Assembly: GCA_001898505.1 (NCBI GenBank)
Contig: MKTZ01000010.1
Location: 1-64,000, forward strand
Direction: 5' to 3'
Length of the DNA stretch: 64,000 nucleotides
Source of the DNA: Sphingobacteriales bacterium 50-39
Lineage (GTDB): Bacteria; Bacteroidota; Bacteroidia; Chitinophagales; Chitinophagaceae
Below the pieces are notes generated by a model. That model worked only from the letters and a program-made list of their open reading frames with translations. It was not told the DNA's origin and searched no databases. Shown piece by piece: positions 33,182-41,889 of the stretch (its first letter is position 1; each line of letters starts with the position of its first letter). A program made the translations under genes and the position numbers.

Positions 33182-35623
33182 ATGAAATTCTTGTTACCCA
33201 TTGTATTTTTTTTAAGTGGTTATGATTTGTTGGCGCAGACGCAATCCTGTCCGATAAACAGTAACTTCTCCATCGGGGACCTGACGCACTGGTCGGCTTT
33301 CATCGGGATTTTGCCCAATCAGAATTTTCCCAAGGGGGACACTGTATTTTATGATACTACCTCAGGGCCGCCGAATGGAACCATCGGGGTGAGCAGCTTC
33401 ACCGAATACAATCTGCCCAGTGTGATCGGCATCCAGGTCATTAACAACAGCAGTACGGATTATTGGGGTGGTTTTGCGACCATCCCTACCATCAACGGAT
33501 ATAGATACCAGCGGTCCGTCAAACTTGGTTCTACGGCTATCAGCCGGAGCGGCGGAAATGGTCAGGGCGGATATGTACGCGCCATCAGCTATCGGATATC
33601 GGTGCCGACCAGCCCGGTCAGCCAGCCTTATACCATGACCTATGCCTATGCGATGGTATTGGAGAATGGGACGCATAATTCCAACCAGCAGCCTTTGTTC
33701 AAGGCTACCCTGAAGGTGCGTGACAGCATTGTCAGCTGTGCTTCGCCGAAATATTATCTTCCCACCAGGGACAATGCCGACTCCCGGGGCAGCGGCGCCA
33801 CACTGGATACAGCAGCTGCGGAGAAGCAGGGTATTTTTCTCAGCAAATACGCTTCTCCCAACGCCAATCCCAACTCTCAAAATCCCAATGCAGAGCATTT
33901 GTATGATGTATGGGCAAAGGGCTGGGCGGAAGTGACCTTTGATCTTTCACCATACAGGGGGCAGACAGTGACCCTTACTTTCGAGGCGGACAATTGTGAG
34001 CCGGGCGGGCATTTCGCCTATGCCTATGTAGCATTACGGAGCGATTGTGATGGATTGATCATCAGCGGTCCTATCGAGGCATGCAGGAACAGCACGCTTA
34101 CTTATTCCATACCGGCCCTGACCGGCGCTGCTTATCAATGGACCATTCCATCGGATTGGAGCATCGTCTCGGGAGCGGACAGTAATATCCTGAAGGTAAA
34201 GGTTGGCGTCAATAATGGCGAGATTACGGCCATGGAATCAAACAGCTGCGCGATACTGAAAGATACCATCAAGGTAGTCACCACTCTTCCTACCATCGCG
34301 GGTGAGATGACGGGGAACAATGAGGTATGTACGGGAACCAACAACAGTCCATTGCTATTAGGGGACTATCGGGGTAATGTCCTTGGCTGGCAGACCTCTA
34401 CGGATGGGATCAATTGGAGTAGTTTGTCGATAACGACGCCTGCCTATACGGCACAAAACCTGACAGCGACAACTGATTTCCGGGCACTGGTGCAGAATGG
34501 AGAGAGCTGTGATATCGACACCAGTACCGCGGCTACGGTAAGGGTAGACCCGCAAAGCGTGGGTGGAACGTTGAACCCTTCCGATATGGTATTTTGTACG
34601 GGACAGTTTAAGGATGCTATATTGACCCTGCAAGGACATGTGGGCAATGTATCGAACTGGCAATCATCACCGGACGGCGTCAACTGGACTGATTTTGCTC
34701 CCGTGCTCACAGATACCAGCTACAATGTGGTCGGGATCACTTCCTCGAGACGATATCGTACGATAGTAAAGAGCGGGGTATGTCCGTCGGATATAAGCGC
34801 CGCAGCTGCCGTGAACCTGTTGACGGCAAAATTCCCACAGGCGGTGGCGGCGCCTGCGGATACACCTATCTGTTATGGGGCCACGGCTCCATTGAATGCC
34901 TATATCACTTTGGGAACGAGCTATAGCTGGAGCAATACGGAGCCGCTGACGAACCAGGGGGATGGAATAGTCAACGGTACGGCGGCTATTCATGCGCTGG
35001 CCACTCCTTTACAATCCACTATTTATGTGCTGAGCGTTATGAATTCGGGCTGTCCAAATCCTCTGCGGGACACCTTTATGATCCATGTGCATCAGAAGAT
35101 CGTGGTCGACGCGGGGCATGATACGGCTGTGGTGTTCAATCAGCCATTGCAACTGAATGCCAGCTCCAACGATACTACTGCAAATTTTTGGTCATGGGCG
35201 CCGACGACGGGACTCGACGATCCTTATATACATAATCCCGTGGCTATTTTAGGACCCAGCATCGACTCGATCAGGTATGTCGTGACGGCCAGCACGGAGG
35301 TAAACTGTTATGGATCGGCTACCATTTTAGTCAAGGTGTTCAAGACGCTGCCGGATATCTTTGTGCCCAGCGCCTTTACGCCGGGAGGGACTGCCAATAA
35401 CGTTTTCCGGCCTGTGCCGGTGGGTATTGCGACCTTCGACTATTTCCGGGTATACAACCGATATGGCCAGCTGGTGTTCAGCACTTCGCAGGCTGGCAGG
35501 GGCTGGGATGGCCGTGTAAATGGCCGGTTGCAGGATCCGGGGACCTTTGTCTGGATGGTATCGGGGATCTCTTATCAAGGCAAGACAATCTTCCACAAAG
35601 GGACCGTGATACTTGTGCGTTAG
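33182..35623 (+). CDS. Secreted multidomain protein with T9SS type B C-terminal domain
   Basis: An 813-residue exported protein. A signal peptide (MKFLLPIVFFLSGYDLLAQ) precedes a beta-sandwich region (about 25-280, with DLSPYRGQTVTLTFEADNC similar to carbohydrate-binding modules) and several Ig/PKD-like repeats (about 290-640). The last 90 residues form the gliding-motility-associated domain: DIFVPSAFTPGGTANNVFRP, FRVYNRYGQLVFST and GWDGRVNGRLQDPGTFVWM, ending in KGTVILVR. This marks type IX secretion with type B sorting to the surface. The 'GTANN' block replaces the common 'GDGxND' sequence. The function is probably adhesion or glycan binding. The gene stands alone and its stop overlaps that of the convergent Crp/Fnr regulator by 4 bp. 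Confidence 0.88.
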   Translation: MKFLLPIVFFLSGYDLLAQTQSCPINSNFSIGDLTHWSAFIGILPNQNFPKGDTVFYDTTSGPPNGTIGVSSFTEYNLPSVIGIQVINNSSTDYWGGFATIPTINGYRYQRSVKLGSTAISRSGGNGQGGYVRAISYRISVPTSPVSQPYTMTYAYAMVLENGTHNSNQQPLFKATLKVRDSIVSCASPKYYLPTRDNADSRGSGATLDTAAAEKQGIFLSKYASPNANPNSQNPNAEHLYDVWAKGWAEVTFDLSPYRGQTVTLTFEADNCEPGGHFAYAYVALRSDCDGLIISGPIEACRNSTLTYSIPALTGAAYQWTIPSDWSIVSGADSNILKVKVGVNNGEITAMESNSCAILKDTIKVVTTLPTIAGEMTGNNEVCTGTNNSPLLLGDYRGNVLGWQTSTDGINWSSLSITTPAYTAQNLTATTDFRALVQNGESCDIDTSTAATVRVDPQSVGGTLNPSDMVFCTGQFKDAILTLQGHVGNVSNWQSSPDGVNWTDFAPVLTDTSYNVVGITSSRRYRTIVKSGVCPSDISAAAAVNLLTAKFPQAVAAPADTPICYGATAPLNAYITLGTSYSWSNTEPLTNQGDGIVNGTAAIHALATPLQSTIYVLSVMNSGCPNPLRDTFMIHVHQKIVVDAGHDTAVVFNQPLQLNASSNDTTANFWSWAPTTGLDDPYIHNPVAILGPSIDSIRYVVTASTEVNCYGSATILVKVFKTLPDIFVPSAFTPGGTANNVFRPVPVGIATFDYFRVYNRYGQLVFSTSQAGRGWDGRVNGRLQDPGTFVWMVSGISYQGKTIFHKGTVILVR

Positions 35624-36285
35624 GATGGGCCGGCTGTCTGGATATATTTTTTCAGGTGTGCGGGATCATCGATGCGTATATTCTTCCCGGATATAGATAT
35701 GATCTTTCCATTGGTGAGCTCGGTGAGGAATTTAAAGACTGTCTCGTAAGTAGTGCCGGCGTACGAAGCTATGTCCTGCCGGGTGGTAGTGAATGGCAAG
35801 GTGGCTATTTCCAATAGGGCGCCTGCGATCCTTCCTTTGACCTCCATATGGACCATATCCCTCATTCTCTGTTCCGTCCTCTGGAGCTCCGCTGCGTAGA
35901 AATGCATAAGCCTGTAGGTGAGCTGGGGGTTGGCTTTCAGGGAGCTCTCCAAAAAATCATTGGTGATATAGCAAAGCTGGCTATCCTCCAGTGCGGTGGC
36001 TGTGACGGGATAATGGTCGATGCCGCCCAGGCCGCGATGTCCCAGGATATCTCCAGGGGCGGCAAAGCGGAGGATGAGGTCTTTCTGCTCCTTCCATTGC
36101 ATATGGACCTTGACATGACCTTTATAGAGGAAAAAGATGCCTTTTACTTTCTCGCCTTCCCTGAATATGGCTTTACCTTTTTTTATGGACAAGGTGGTCT
36201 TTTTTAGTGCGATGACCTCTTTCCATTCGGGAATGCAGTGCTGACATAAGAAGCAATCGTTCAGATTGCAGGGTAATGCTGTCAT
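35620..36285 (-). CDS. Crp/Fnr-family transcriptional regulator with N-terminal Cys cluster
   Basis: A 221-residue regulator. The cyclic-nucleotide-binding-like beta-roll covers about 25-140 (GKAIFREGEKVKGIFFLYKG, FAAPGDILG). The HTH_Crp domain covers about 150-215 (TRQDIASYAGTTYETVFKFL contains the recognition helix). Before the beta-roll lies a cluster C6, C11, C14 and C17 (CNLNDCFLCQHC), reminiscent of the Fe-S-binding N-terminus of FNR, which makes an oxygen- or NO-sensing role possible. The arrangement differs from E. coli FNR. I prefer the ATG at 36285 over one 14 codons upstream; a TAnnTTTG element sits 30 bp before it. The gene is divergent from the ClC channel, with a palindrome in the shared region. 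Confidence 0.88.
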   Translation of the reverse strand: MTALPCNLNDCFLCQHCIPEWKEVIALKKTTLSIKKGKAIFREGEKVKGIFFLYKGHVKVHMQWKEQKDLILRFAAPGDILGHRGLGGIDHYPVTATALEDSQLCYITNDFLESSLKANPQLTYRLMHFYAAELQRTEQRMRDMVHMEVKGRIAGALLEIATLPFTTTRQDIASYAGTTYETVFKFLTELTNGKIISISGKNIRIDDPAHLKKYIQTAGPS

Positions 36286-36314
36286 GATGTCACAATGATA
36301 ATCAATCTGTATGG

Positions 36315-36322
36315 CAAATATA
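36315..36322 (-). promoter_or_regulatory. Candidate -7 element of the Crp/Fnr gene
   Basis: On the minus strand the sequence TATATTTG matches TAnnTTTG exactly, with a start expected about 23 bases before the ATG at 36285. No TTTG at the usual -33 distance is visible. Confidence 0.4.
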
Positions 36323-36375
36323 TACATTGTTTAGCCAATACTTTTCTTTGTTAAATATGAAAATTATAGTAAAAA

Positions 36376-36398
36376 ATATTGCCTGTGCAATATCTTTG
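36376..36398 (+). promoter_or_regulatory. Palindromic Crp/Fnr-type operator and -7 element before the ClC gene
   Basis: A perfect palindrome ATATTGC-CTGT-GCAATAT (36376-36393) has the 5-4-5 geometry of FNR-family sites. Its last bases form the start of TATCTTTG (36391-36398), an exact TAnnTTTG -7 element. The ATG of the channel gene is 5 bp downstream, so the transcript would be nearly leaderless. Confidence 0.55.
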
Positions 36399-36402
36399 CA
36401 GC

Positions 36403-38061
36403 ATGAGAGAAAGGATCGTAAGAAAGGCTCCGGTAAATAAGCGAGTATTTTATCTATGTATACAAGTGGCAATCAATGGAATAATCATTGGTGTATTGGC
36501 GAAGGGACTTGTATATCTCATCGAATTTATCACAAACCTCTCTTTTTATGGGCGTGTGTCCCTCGAGCCCGCCTCGCCGGCGGGCAATCAGCTGGGACTG
36601 CTGGTAATAGTGGTGCCTATTATCGGCGCCATCCTGGTGGGATTCATGGCGCGTTATGGTTCGAGGGCTATAGGCGGACATGGTATACCGGAGGCGATGG
36701 AAAAGATCATTCTGGAGGACAGCCGTATCCCTCCTGCCATGACCTTTTTGAAACCGCTGTCGGCGGCTATTTCCATCGGTACGGGCGGTCCTTTTGGGGC
36801 GGAGGGGCCGATCATTGCTACGGGTGGCGCTTTTGGGTCGCTGACGGGGCAGTGGATGCATATATCCTCCGGCGAGCGTAAGATCGTTCTGGCGGCAGGG
36901 GCCTGTGCGGGTATGTCTGCCATCTTCGGGAGCCCGTTGGCGGCGGTACTGCTGGCCGTCGAGCTTCTGCTGTTCGAATTTTCACCAAGAAGCATCATAC
37001 CTGTAGCGATAGGCTGTATCACGGGCGCGGGCATGCATATCTTATTATTTGGCACGGCGCCTGTGTTTGCCATGCCGGACATACCGGTGCCGTCCGACAG
37101 CGCACTGGTGGCCTATGTAGGGCTTGGATTGATCGTCGGAGTAGTGGCTGCGGGCGTATCGCGGTCCATTTATGTTATCGAAGACCTGTTTGAAAAATTG
37201 CCTATCCACTGGATGTGGTGGCCTGCCATTGGGGCGATAGCTATCGGCGTAGTGGGGTATTTCGCGCCGCATACGATGGGGGTGGGGTATGACAATATTC
37301 AATATTTATTGACGGGGTCCTGGTCTATGCGAATATTGTTCTCGCTGTGTGTGCTGAAATATATCTCGTGGGCCATTTCCCTTGGCAGTGGCACTTCTGG
37401 CGGTACACTCGCCCCGTTATTTACCATCGGAGGAGGGCTTGGAGCCTTGTTAGGTATGGGGGCTCAGCATTTTTTTCCTTCATTGGGGATCGATCCGGCC
37501 ACGGCAGCTCTGGCGGGTATGGCGGCGATGTTTGCGGGAGCTTCCAGGGCCGTGCTGACCTCGGTGGTCTTTGCGCTGGAGACGACGGGACAGTCGCACG
37601 GTCTGCTGCCTGTGCTGGGCGCTTCTGTAGCCGCATACTTCCTCTCCTTCTTCCTCATGAATGGAAGCATCATGACGGAGAAGATCAAACGCAGGGGAGT
37701 GAACGCGCCGGATGCTTATGAGCCGGATGTACTGCAGGGTGGTGCGGTGGCGCGATTGATGAAGCCAGTGATCCCTTCGGGGGCTGTCGGATTGCCGTAT
37801 GTGTACCTGTCCGATGATGTGGGGCTTGCAGCTGAAATGATGGGGCGATACAATACGGACACGTTATTAGTACGGGACAGCAAGGATTCGGGCAAGACGG
37901 TTGGTATCGTCACTTCGGCGGCCGTGCTGAGCTATTATAGTCAGCAGAAACAGAAGGAGCATGTCTATCACTCGCCGGGAAGGACGAGACGTATGCTGGT
38001 CCAGGGCAGGAAGCTACTCCAGGAACCGTTGAAGGCGGTTAAAGACAGATATAATCTATAA
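36403..38061 (+). CDS. ClC-family chloride channel or H+/Cl- antiporter
   Basis: A 552-residue polytopic inner-membrane protein. The three ClC signature regions are recognisable: GGHGIPEAM (about 91-99, the GSGIPE motif), GGPFGAEGPIIATGGAFGS (about 128-146, where E134 is the gating glutamate; the usual Lys/Arg of GKEGP is Ala) and GSGTSGGTLAP (about 330, corresponding to GGIFAP). A C-terminal soluble tail (about 450-552) includes a partial CBS-like segment (YVYLSDDVGLAAEMMGRYNT). The gating Glu fits either a channel or an exchanger; the missing coupling-region reading makes the choice uncertain. A small membrane-protein gene follows after 19 bp. Regulation by the divergent Crp/Fnr protein is inferred from the palindrome. 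Confidence 0.9.
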   Translation: MRERIVRKAPVNKRVFYLCIQVAINGIIIGVLAKGLVYLIEFITNLSFYGRVSLEPASPAGNQLGLLVIVVPIIGAILVGFMARYGSRAIGGHGIPEAMEKIILEDSRIPPAMTFLKPLSAAISIGTGGPFGAEGPIIATGGAFGSLTGQWMHISSGERKIVLAAGACAGMSAIFGSPLAAVLLAVELLLFEFSPRSIIPVAIGCITGAGMHILLFGTAPVFAMPDIPVPSDSALVAYVGLGLIVGVVAAGVSRSIYVIEDLFEKLPIHWMWWPAIGAIAIGVVGYFAPHTMGVGYDNIQYLLTGSWSMRILFSLCVLKYISWAISLGSGTSGGTLAPLFTIGGGLGALLGMGAQHFFPSLGIDPATAALAGMAAMFAGASRAVLTSVVFALETTGQSHGLLPVLGASVAAYFLSFFLMNGSIMTEKIKRRGVNAPDAYEPDVLQGGAVARLMKPVIPSGAVGLPYVYLSDDVGLAAEMMGRYNTDTLLVRDSKDSGKTVGIVTSAAVLSYYSQQKQKEHVYHSPGRTRRMLVQGRKLLQEPLKAVKDRYNL

Positions 38062-38080
38062 CAAATAAATTCTCTTTATT

Positions 38081-38554
38081 ATGGCACAACATGAACCAAT
38101 GGGCGGATTGGATTTTCACACGCCTTCGGCCGACGGACATGGTCCATCTTTTAGCGGTACTTTACTAACCGGCGTTTTTGCCGGCTTTGCCGGTACGATA
38201 CTTTGTCTTGCCTATAATATTATCTACCGGGATGATACCGGATTCTTACCTTCCGCGATCATCAATGTCTCTTCGTTGATATTTGCGGTAAATCTTCTTT
38301 TTGTCTTTATCGGGCTGCTATATTTTGTCTGTCTCCGATGGCTACCGAAAGGGGATATTGTGTTCGAGGCGCTGTTTGTGCTGGTGACCATTGCGCTCCT
38401 TATGGCTACATCGGGTGTGCACAGATCGGACGATGCGGTCGTGAATCATGAATTCAAGGGACTGTTGTCGGGCATTATTGTTATCCTTGGGCTCTGTAGT
38501 GTGGCGATGCCTGTGCTCTTTCATAACAAGGGTTTCCGGGAGCATGTGATATGA
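38081..38554 (+). CDS. Hypothetical four-helix membrane protein
   Basis: A 157-residue protein that I do not recognise. After a soluble, His- and Gly-containing N-terminus (MAQHEPMGGLDFHTPSADGH), four hydrophobic stretches are visible: GTLLTGVFAGFAGTILCLAY, INVSSLIFAVNLLFVFIGLL, IVFEALFVLVTIALLMAT and GLLSGIIVILGLCSVAMPVL. It lies 19 bp after the ClC gene and is probably co-transcribed with it, so it may be an accessory subunit or share the same stimulus. Coding character is good and the start ATG follows an A-rich leader. No catalytic motifs are seen. Confidence 0.75.
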   Translation: MAQHEPMGGLDFHTPSADGHGPSFSGTLLTGVFAGFAGTILCLAYNIIYRDDTGFLPSAIINVSSLIFAVNLLFVFIGLLYFVCLRWLPKGDIVFEALFVLVTIALLMATSGVHRSDDAVVNHEFKGLLSGIIVILGLCSVAMPVLFHNKGFREHVI

Positions 38555-38558
38555 TTTT

Positions 38559-40619
38559 CTACCGGACCAGCAGCGTTGTCCCTTTCAATACCTGTCTTTT
38601 GCCGCCGGCATCGGTATATTCCAGGAACCATACGTATACATCGGCGGGCTGTGGGCGCCCATGCAGGGCGCCATCCCATTTTTTTGTCCAGTCGTTGGTC
38701 TCGAAGACCATTTGGCCCATGCGATTGAACACCTTAAAGGTTAGATGTGTGGCTTTATAGGCATTCAGCGGGTACAGGTAGTCGTTACTCCCATCTCCAT
38801 TGGGGCTAAAGGATGAGGGCACGTCGATGAAGCAGTTGGGAGCCGAGAGGAACCGATGGGTGGCCGTATCGGTGCAGCCGGCGGTATCTATTATGATAAG
38901 GCTGGCCTGATAGTACTGCGGGCTGAAGCTTTGGGGATAGGCCTGTGTGGGCGGATCTTTTTCCGTGCTGGTCTGACCGTTGCCGAAATCCCAACTCCAA
39001 CTGGTAATAGCGCCTTGGCTAGTGTCCCTATACCCGACGATGTCCCTTGGACATACTACGTCCGGCGCCATGAAGTTAGCCTTTAATATCTTATTTCGCA
39101 GGGTGATCCTGACGGCGGCGGTGTCGCTGCATCCGAAGTTGTCCGTCACTTTTACTATATAGTTCGTTGTGATCACGGGTGATGCCGTTGGGTTGGAGAT
39201 GGAGGGATTGGATAGTCCGGTGGCCGGTGTCCATGAATAGGTGTTACCACCTTGCGAATGGAGCTGAACGTTCTGTCCATAGCAGATGGATTGATCGACA
39301 CCGGCCTGTACGCTAGGACCAATGACGCGGACCTTCGTGCTGTCAGTAACCTTGCAGCCACCCAGCGTGAAGATCGTTGCATAATACCAGCCGCTGTCTG
39401 CCGGCGCGGGGTGGAATATGTGCGGATGCGGGGAATTGTCGAAATAGCCATTGGGTCCTGTCAGGGTATAGGTAGCGCCCCCCTCCAGATCGAAGCCCAG
39501 GTCTCCGTCTGTGCAGACGGGAGAATTGCTGGTAAGGTTATAGTTTTTAGGCAAACCATCCACTTCCACCTTAATGATATTGGAGACGTTGTTACAGGCA
39601 AGGTCATCGATCTCTCCGGCCTCTGCGCCTCTCAATCTTACCAAAAAGGTGTCTGGTATAGAAAAGATATGGTTGAGGTTGGGGCTGGTCTCCCCGGGGA
39701 TATCTGTCCAGGTATAACCATCGTCCAGGCTCTGCTGCCATTGTACGGCCAGGTTGGTATAACTATCGCCGACCCGTGCCGGGGCCAACGAATAATAGTG
39801 GTCGTCGGCATAGCCGTTCAGTACGACCGGAATGTCACCTATGTAGCAGGAGAAGGTCTTGGTGGCATTGGGGTTGTTGACATTGACGATATCGAGGTCC
39901 GGGCTCAACCTGCTGACAAGAATATTGTCCAGAAGAAGGGTTGCGCTGCAGTCTGTATAGGTTGAGACCGGATCGACGATGATCTTTACGACTACGTCGG
40001 TGATGCCTGCGGGCAGGCTGAAATTAACGCCATAAAAAGGTGGAGGAGGTGGCGGGAGGGAAGGGTCATACCAGCCGGGGAAAAATGTGCCTTTATCGCC
40101 AGGCCCTCCGATATTGCCTGTATGACCTGCTTTGATGACTGTGCCGGTGGTGGTCTCTATGCTAAAAGTAAGACTAGGATAGAAGCAGGATGAAGGCCTG
40201 GGGTTGATAATGGCTGCCCAGAACATATAGGCATGACTGCTGCAAAGGCCTTTTAGTGTATCGTAAAAAAGGAGTGTGGGAGTTACGCTGGCATGAAAAT
40301 CGGTCGCCATCATATACCCGGAGTCGATGGGCTGGCGAACGCCATGGAAATAGTAATGACCGGCATCAAAATCAACGTTGAAGAAATTGGGGCAGTTGAA
40401 TTTGGATTCGACTGTATAGTAACCAGGATCCGGGCATGGGGAGGTGGTGTAGGTGAGGCTGGTGTAACCTGTGGATAAAGGTGGTCCGGGGTCGGTGGTT
40501 CCCCTGCCGAATGTTAGGTTCAATGCATAGCCCCAGGGTATGATCATTTGGGCTGTGCAGCACGTGCTAAACAATATAAGCAGGTGTAGTAAACAATATC
40601 TAACGGATCCCCCCAACAT
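38559..40619 (-). CDS. Secreted PKD-domain protein with T9SS type B C-terminal domain
   Basis: A 686-residue exported protein. A signal peptide (about 1-23, ending CCTAQ) leads into a beta-rich region with Pro-rich loop (SLPPPPPPFYG, near 190). Ig-like repeats follow, and a PKD domain is seen at about 525-590 (ITSWSWDFGNGQTSTEKDPP, the WDFGNG signature). The C-terminus CFIDVPSSFSPNGDGSND, FKVFNRMGQMVFETND and KWDGALHGRPQPADVYVW is a textbook gliding-motility C-terminal domain for type IX secretion. The role is likely adhesive or glycan binding. The ATG at 40619 lies just before the hydrophobic signal. It is a single-gene unit, 30 bp from the downstream end of the oxidase gene on the same strand. 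Confidence 0.9.
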   Translation of the reverse strand: MLGGSVRYCLLHLLILFSTCCTAQMIIPWGYALNLTFGRGTTDPGPPLSTGYTSLTYTTSPCPDPGYYTVESKFNCPNFFNVDFDAGHYYFHGVRQPIDSGYMMATDFHASVTPTLLFYDTLKGLCSSHAYMFWAAIINPRPSSCFYPSLTFSIETTTGTVIKAGHTGNIGGPGDKGTFFPGWYDPSLPPPPPPFYGVNFSLPAGITDVVVKIIVDPVSTYTDCSATLLLDNILVSRLSPDLDIVNVNNPNATKTFSCYIGDIPVVLNGYADDHYYSLAPARVGDSYTNLAVQWQQSLDDGYTWTDIPGETSPNLNHIFSIPDTFLVRLRGAEAGEIDDLACNNVSNIIKVEVDGLPKNYNLTSNSPVCTDGDLGFDLEGGATYTLTGPNGYFDNSPHPHIFHPAPADSGWYYATIFTLGGCKVTDSTKVRVIGPSVQAGVDQSICYGQNVQLHSQGGNTYSWTPATGLSNPSISNPTASPVITTNYIVKVTDNFGCSDTAAVRITLRNKILKANFMAPDVVCPRDIVGYRDTSQGAITSWSWDFGNGQTSTEKDPPTQAYPQSFSPQYYQASLIIIDTAGCTDTATHRFLSAPNCFIDVPSSFSPNGDGSNDYLYPLNAYKATHLTFKVFNRMGQMVFETNDWTKKWDGALHGRPQPADVYVWFLEYTDAGGKRQVLKGTTLLVR

Positions 40620-40649
40620 TCATATGACAGTTGCCTATCAAGTTACACT

Positions 40650-41843
40650 TTATTTTTGAAGTGACGGACTGGCGGTGGCAATAGCCGGACGGGTGAGGGA
40701 AAATGGGGACAGGTCGAAGCCCGTGTCATTCCCCATGGCCATATCGCTGAGTATCCTGCCTGTGAGGCTGCTGAATTTGAATCCGTGACCCGAGCAGGGG
40801 CTTGCTATGATGATGTTCTTATATTCCGGATGAAAGTCGATGATAAAATTCTCGTCGGGGGTATTGGTATACATGCAGACGGCGGACTTTTGGAAGACGG
40901 GGCTCATACCCAGGTATTCGCGGGCGATGTCCTTCATTTCTTCGATCTCTTTCTGGCTGACATCCTGTGACAGGTGATCGGGGTCGATGCTATGGCCTCT
41001 ATGATGGGGAGCGATCTTGATGCCTGCACCCAGATCGGGGAACCCATAGAACATTTTGCCTTCCGTGTATTCCCAGATATAGATGGGCATATTGGCGGGC
41101 AGGAAGCGGTCGTGGTCTTGCGCGTTATCGTTCGCAAACCAAAAAAGGACCTGTCTTTTTACGGTGAGCGGGAGCGAGGCGAGCGGGTGCATGGCGTCCG
41201 AAGAATGTAGTCCGGACAGCAGCTGGTTGGTCCATGCCCCGGCGGAGAGGATCAGGCTGCCTACGCTATATTTTTCCTTTGTGGTGGTTATCTCTATGCT
41301 GTTCTTGTCGTGTACGATATTGAGGACGAGCTCATCGTAATGGATGGCGGCGCCCTGTGTGATGGCCTGATCGAGGAAGGTGCGGATACATTCTTCGGGG
41401 AAGAGGATGCCTGCTTCTTTCTCAAGGAGGCCTACTGTGTCATCGGCTGGGCGAAAGGCGGGGAAACGTTGCCGGAGACTGGTCGAGTCAAGGTATTCGT
41501 AGGGTATGCCGTGTGTGTCTGCGCTGAGTTTTGAGCCCCGGACCACGGCGGTGTCCTTATCACCCAGCATGATGCCGCCTGTTTTTAGAAAAAGCTTTTT
41601 ACCGGAGGCCTTTTCCAGCCTTTCCCACTCCTCATAGGCAGCCTGTAACAGCGGAACATATACAGGATCTTCGTAATAAGCCTGACGGATGATGCGGCTT
41701 TCGCCATGGGACGAGCCGTGTGTGTGCGGCGGGGTAAACCTGTCGATGCCAATGACCTTTCTACCTGTCCGGGACAAGTGATACAGCGTTGAGCTGCCAT
41801 TAGCTCCCAGCCCTACTACCATACAATCAAAAACCTTTGGCAT
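40650..41843 (-). CDS. solA: N-methyl-L-tryptophan oxidase/sarcosine oxidase-like flavoprotein
   Basis: A 397-residue FAD-dependent amine oxidase of the DAO superfamily. The N-terminal dinucleotide-binding motif is VVGLGANGSSTLYHL (about 7-21), a GxGxxG variant. The FAD-contact region HTHGSSHGESRIIRQAYYEDPVYVPL (cut here for length: GSSHGESRIIRQAYYE) is very typical of monomeric sarcosine oxidase and N-methyltryptophan oxidase. The C-terminal PCSGHGFKFSSLTGRILSDM contains the Cys that binds FAD covalently in this family. The reaction is oxidative N-demethylation giving formaldehyde and hydrogen peroxide. I chose the ATG at 41843; an upstream extension of 33 residues has no domain content and would run into the divergent gene. 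It is divergent from the nucleoside hydrolase fusion. Confidence 0.88.
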   Translation of the reverse strand: MPKVFDCMVVGLGANGSSTLYHLSRTGRKVIGIDRFTPPHTHGSSHGESRIIRQAYYEDPVYVPLLQAAYEEWERLEKASGKKLFLKTGGIMLGDKDTAVVRGSKLSADTHGIPYEYLDSTSLRQRFPAFRPADDTVGLLEKEAGILFPEECIRTFLDQAITQGAAIHYDELVLNIVHDKNSIEITTTKEKYSVGSLILSAGAWTNQLLSGLHSSDAMHPLASLPLTVKRQVLFWFANDNAQDHDRFLPANMPIYIWEYTEGKMFYGFPDLGAGIKIAPHHRGHSIDPDHLSQDVSQKEIEEMKDIAREYLGMSPVFQKSAVCMYTNTPDENFIIDFHPEYKNIIIASPCSGHGFKFSSLTGRILSDMAMGNDTGFDLSPFSLTRPAIATASPSLQK

Positions 41844-41889
41844 GTCCTGATAAATATAGCATGAATGATCTATTTTTCCATAAAAAAAG

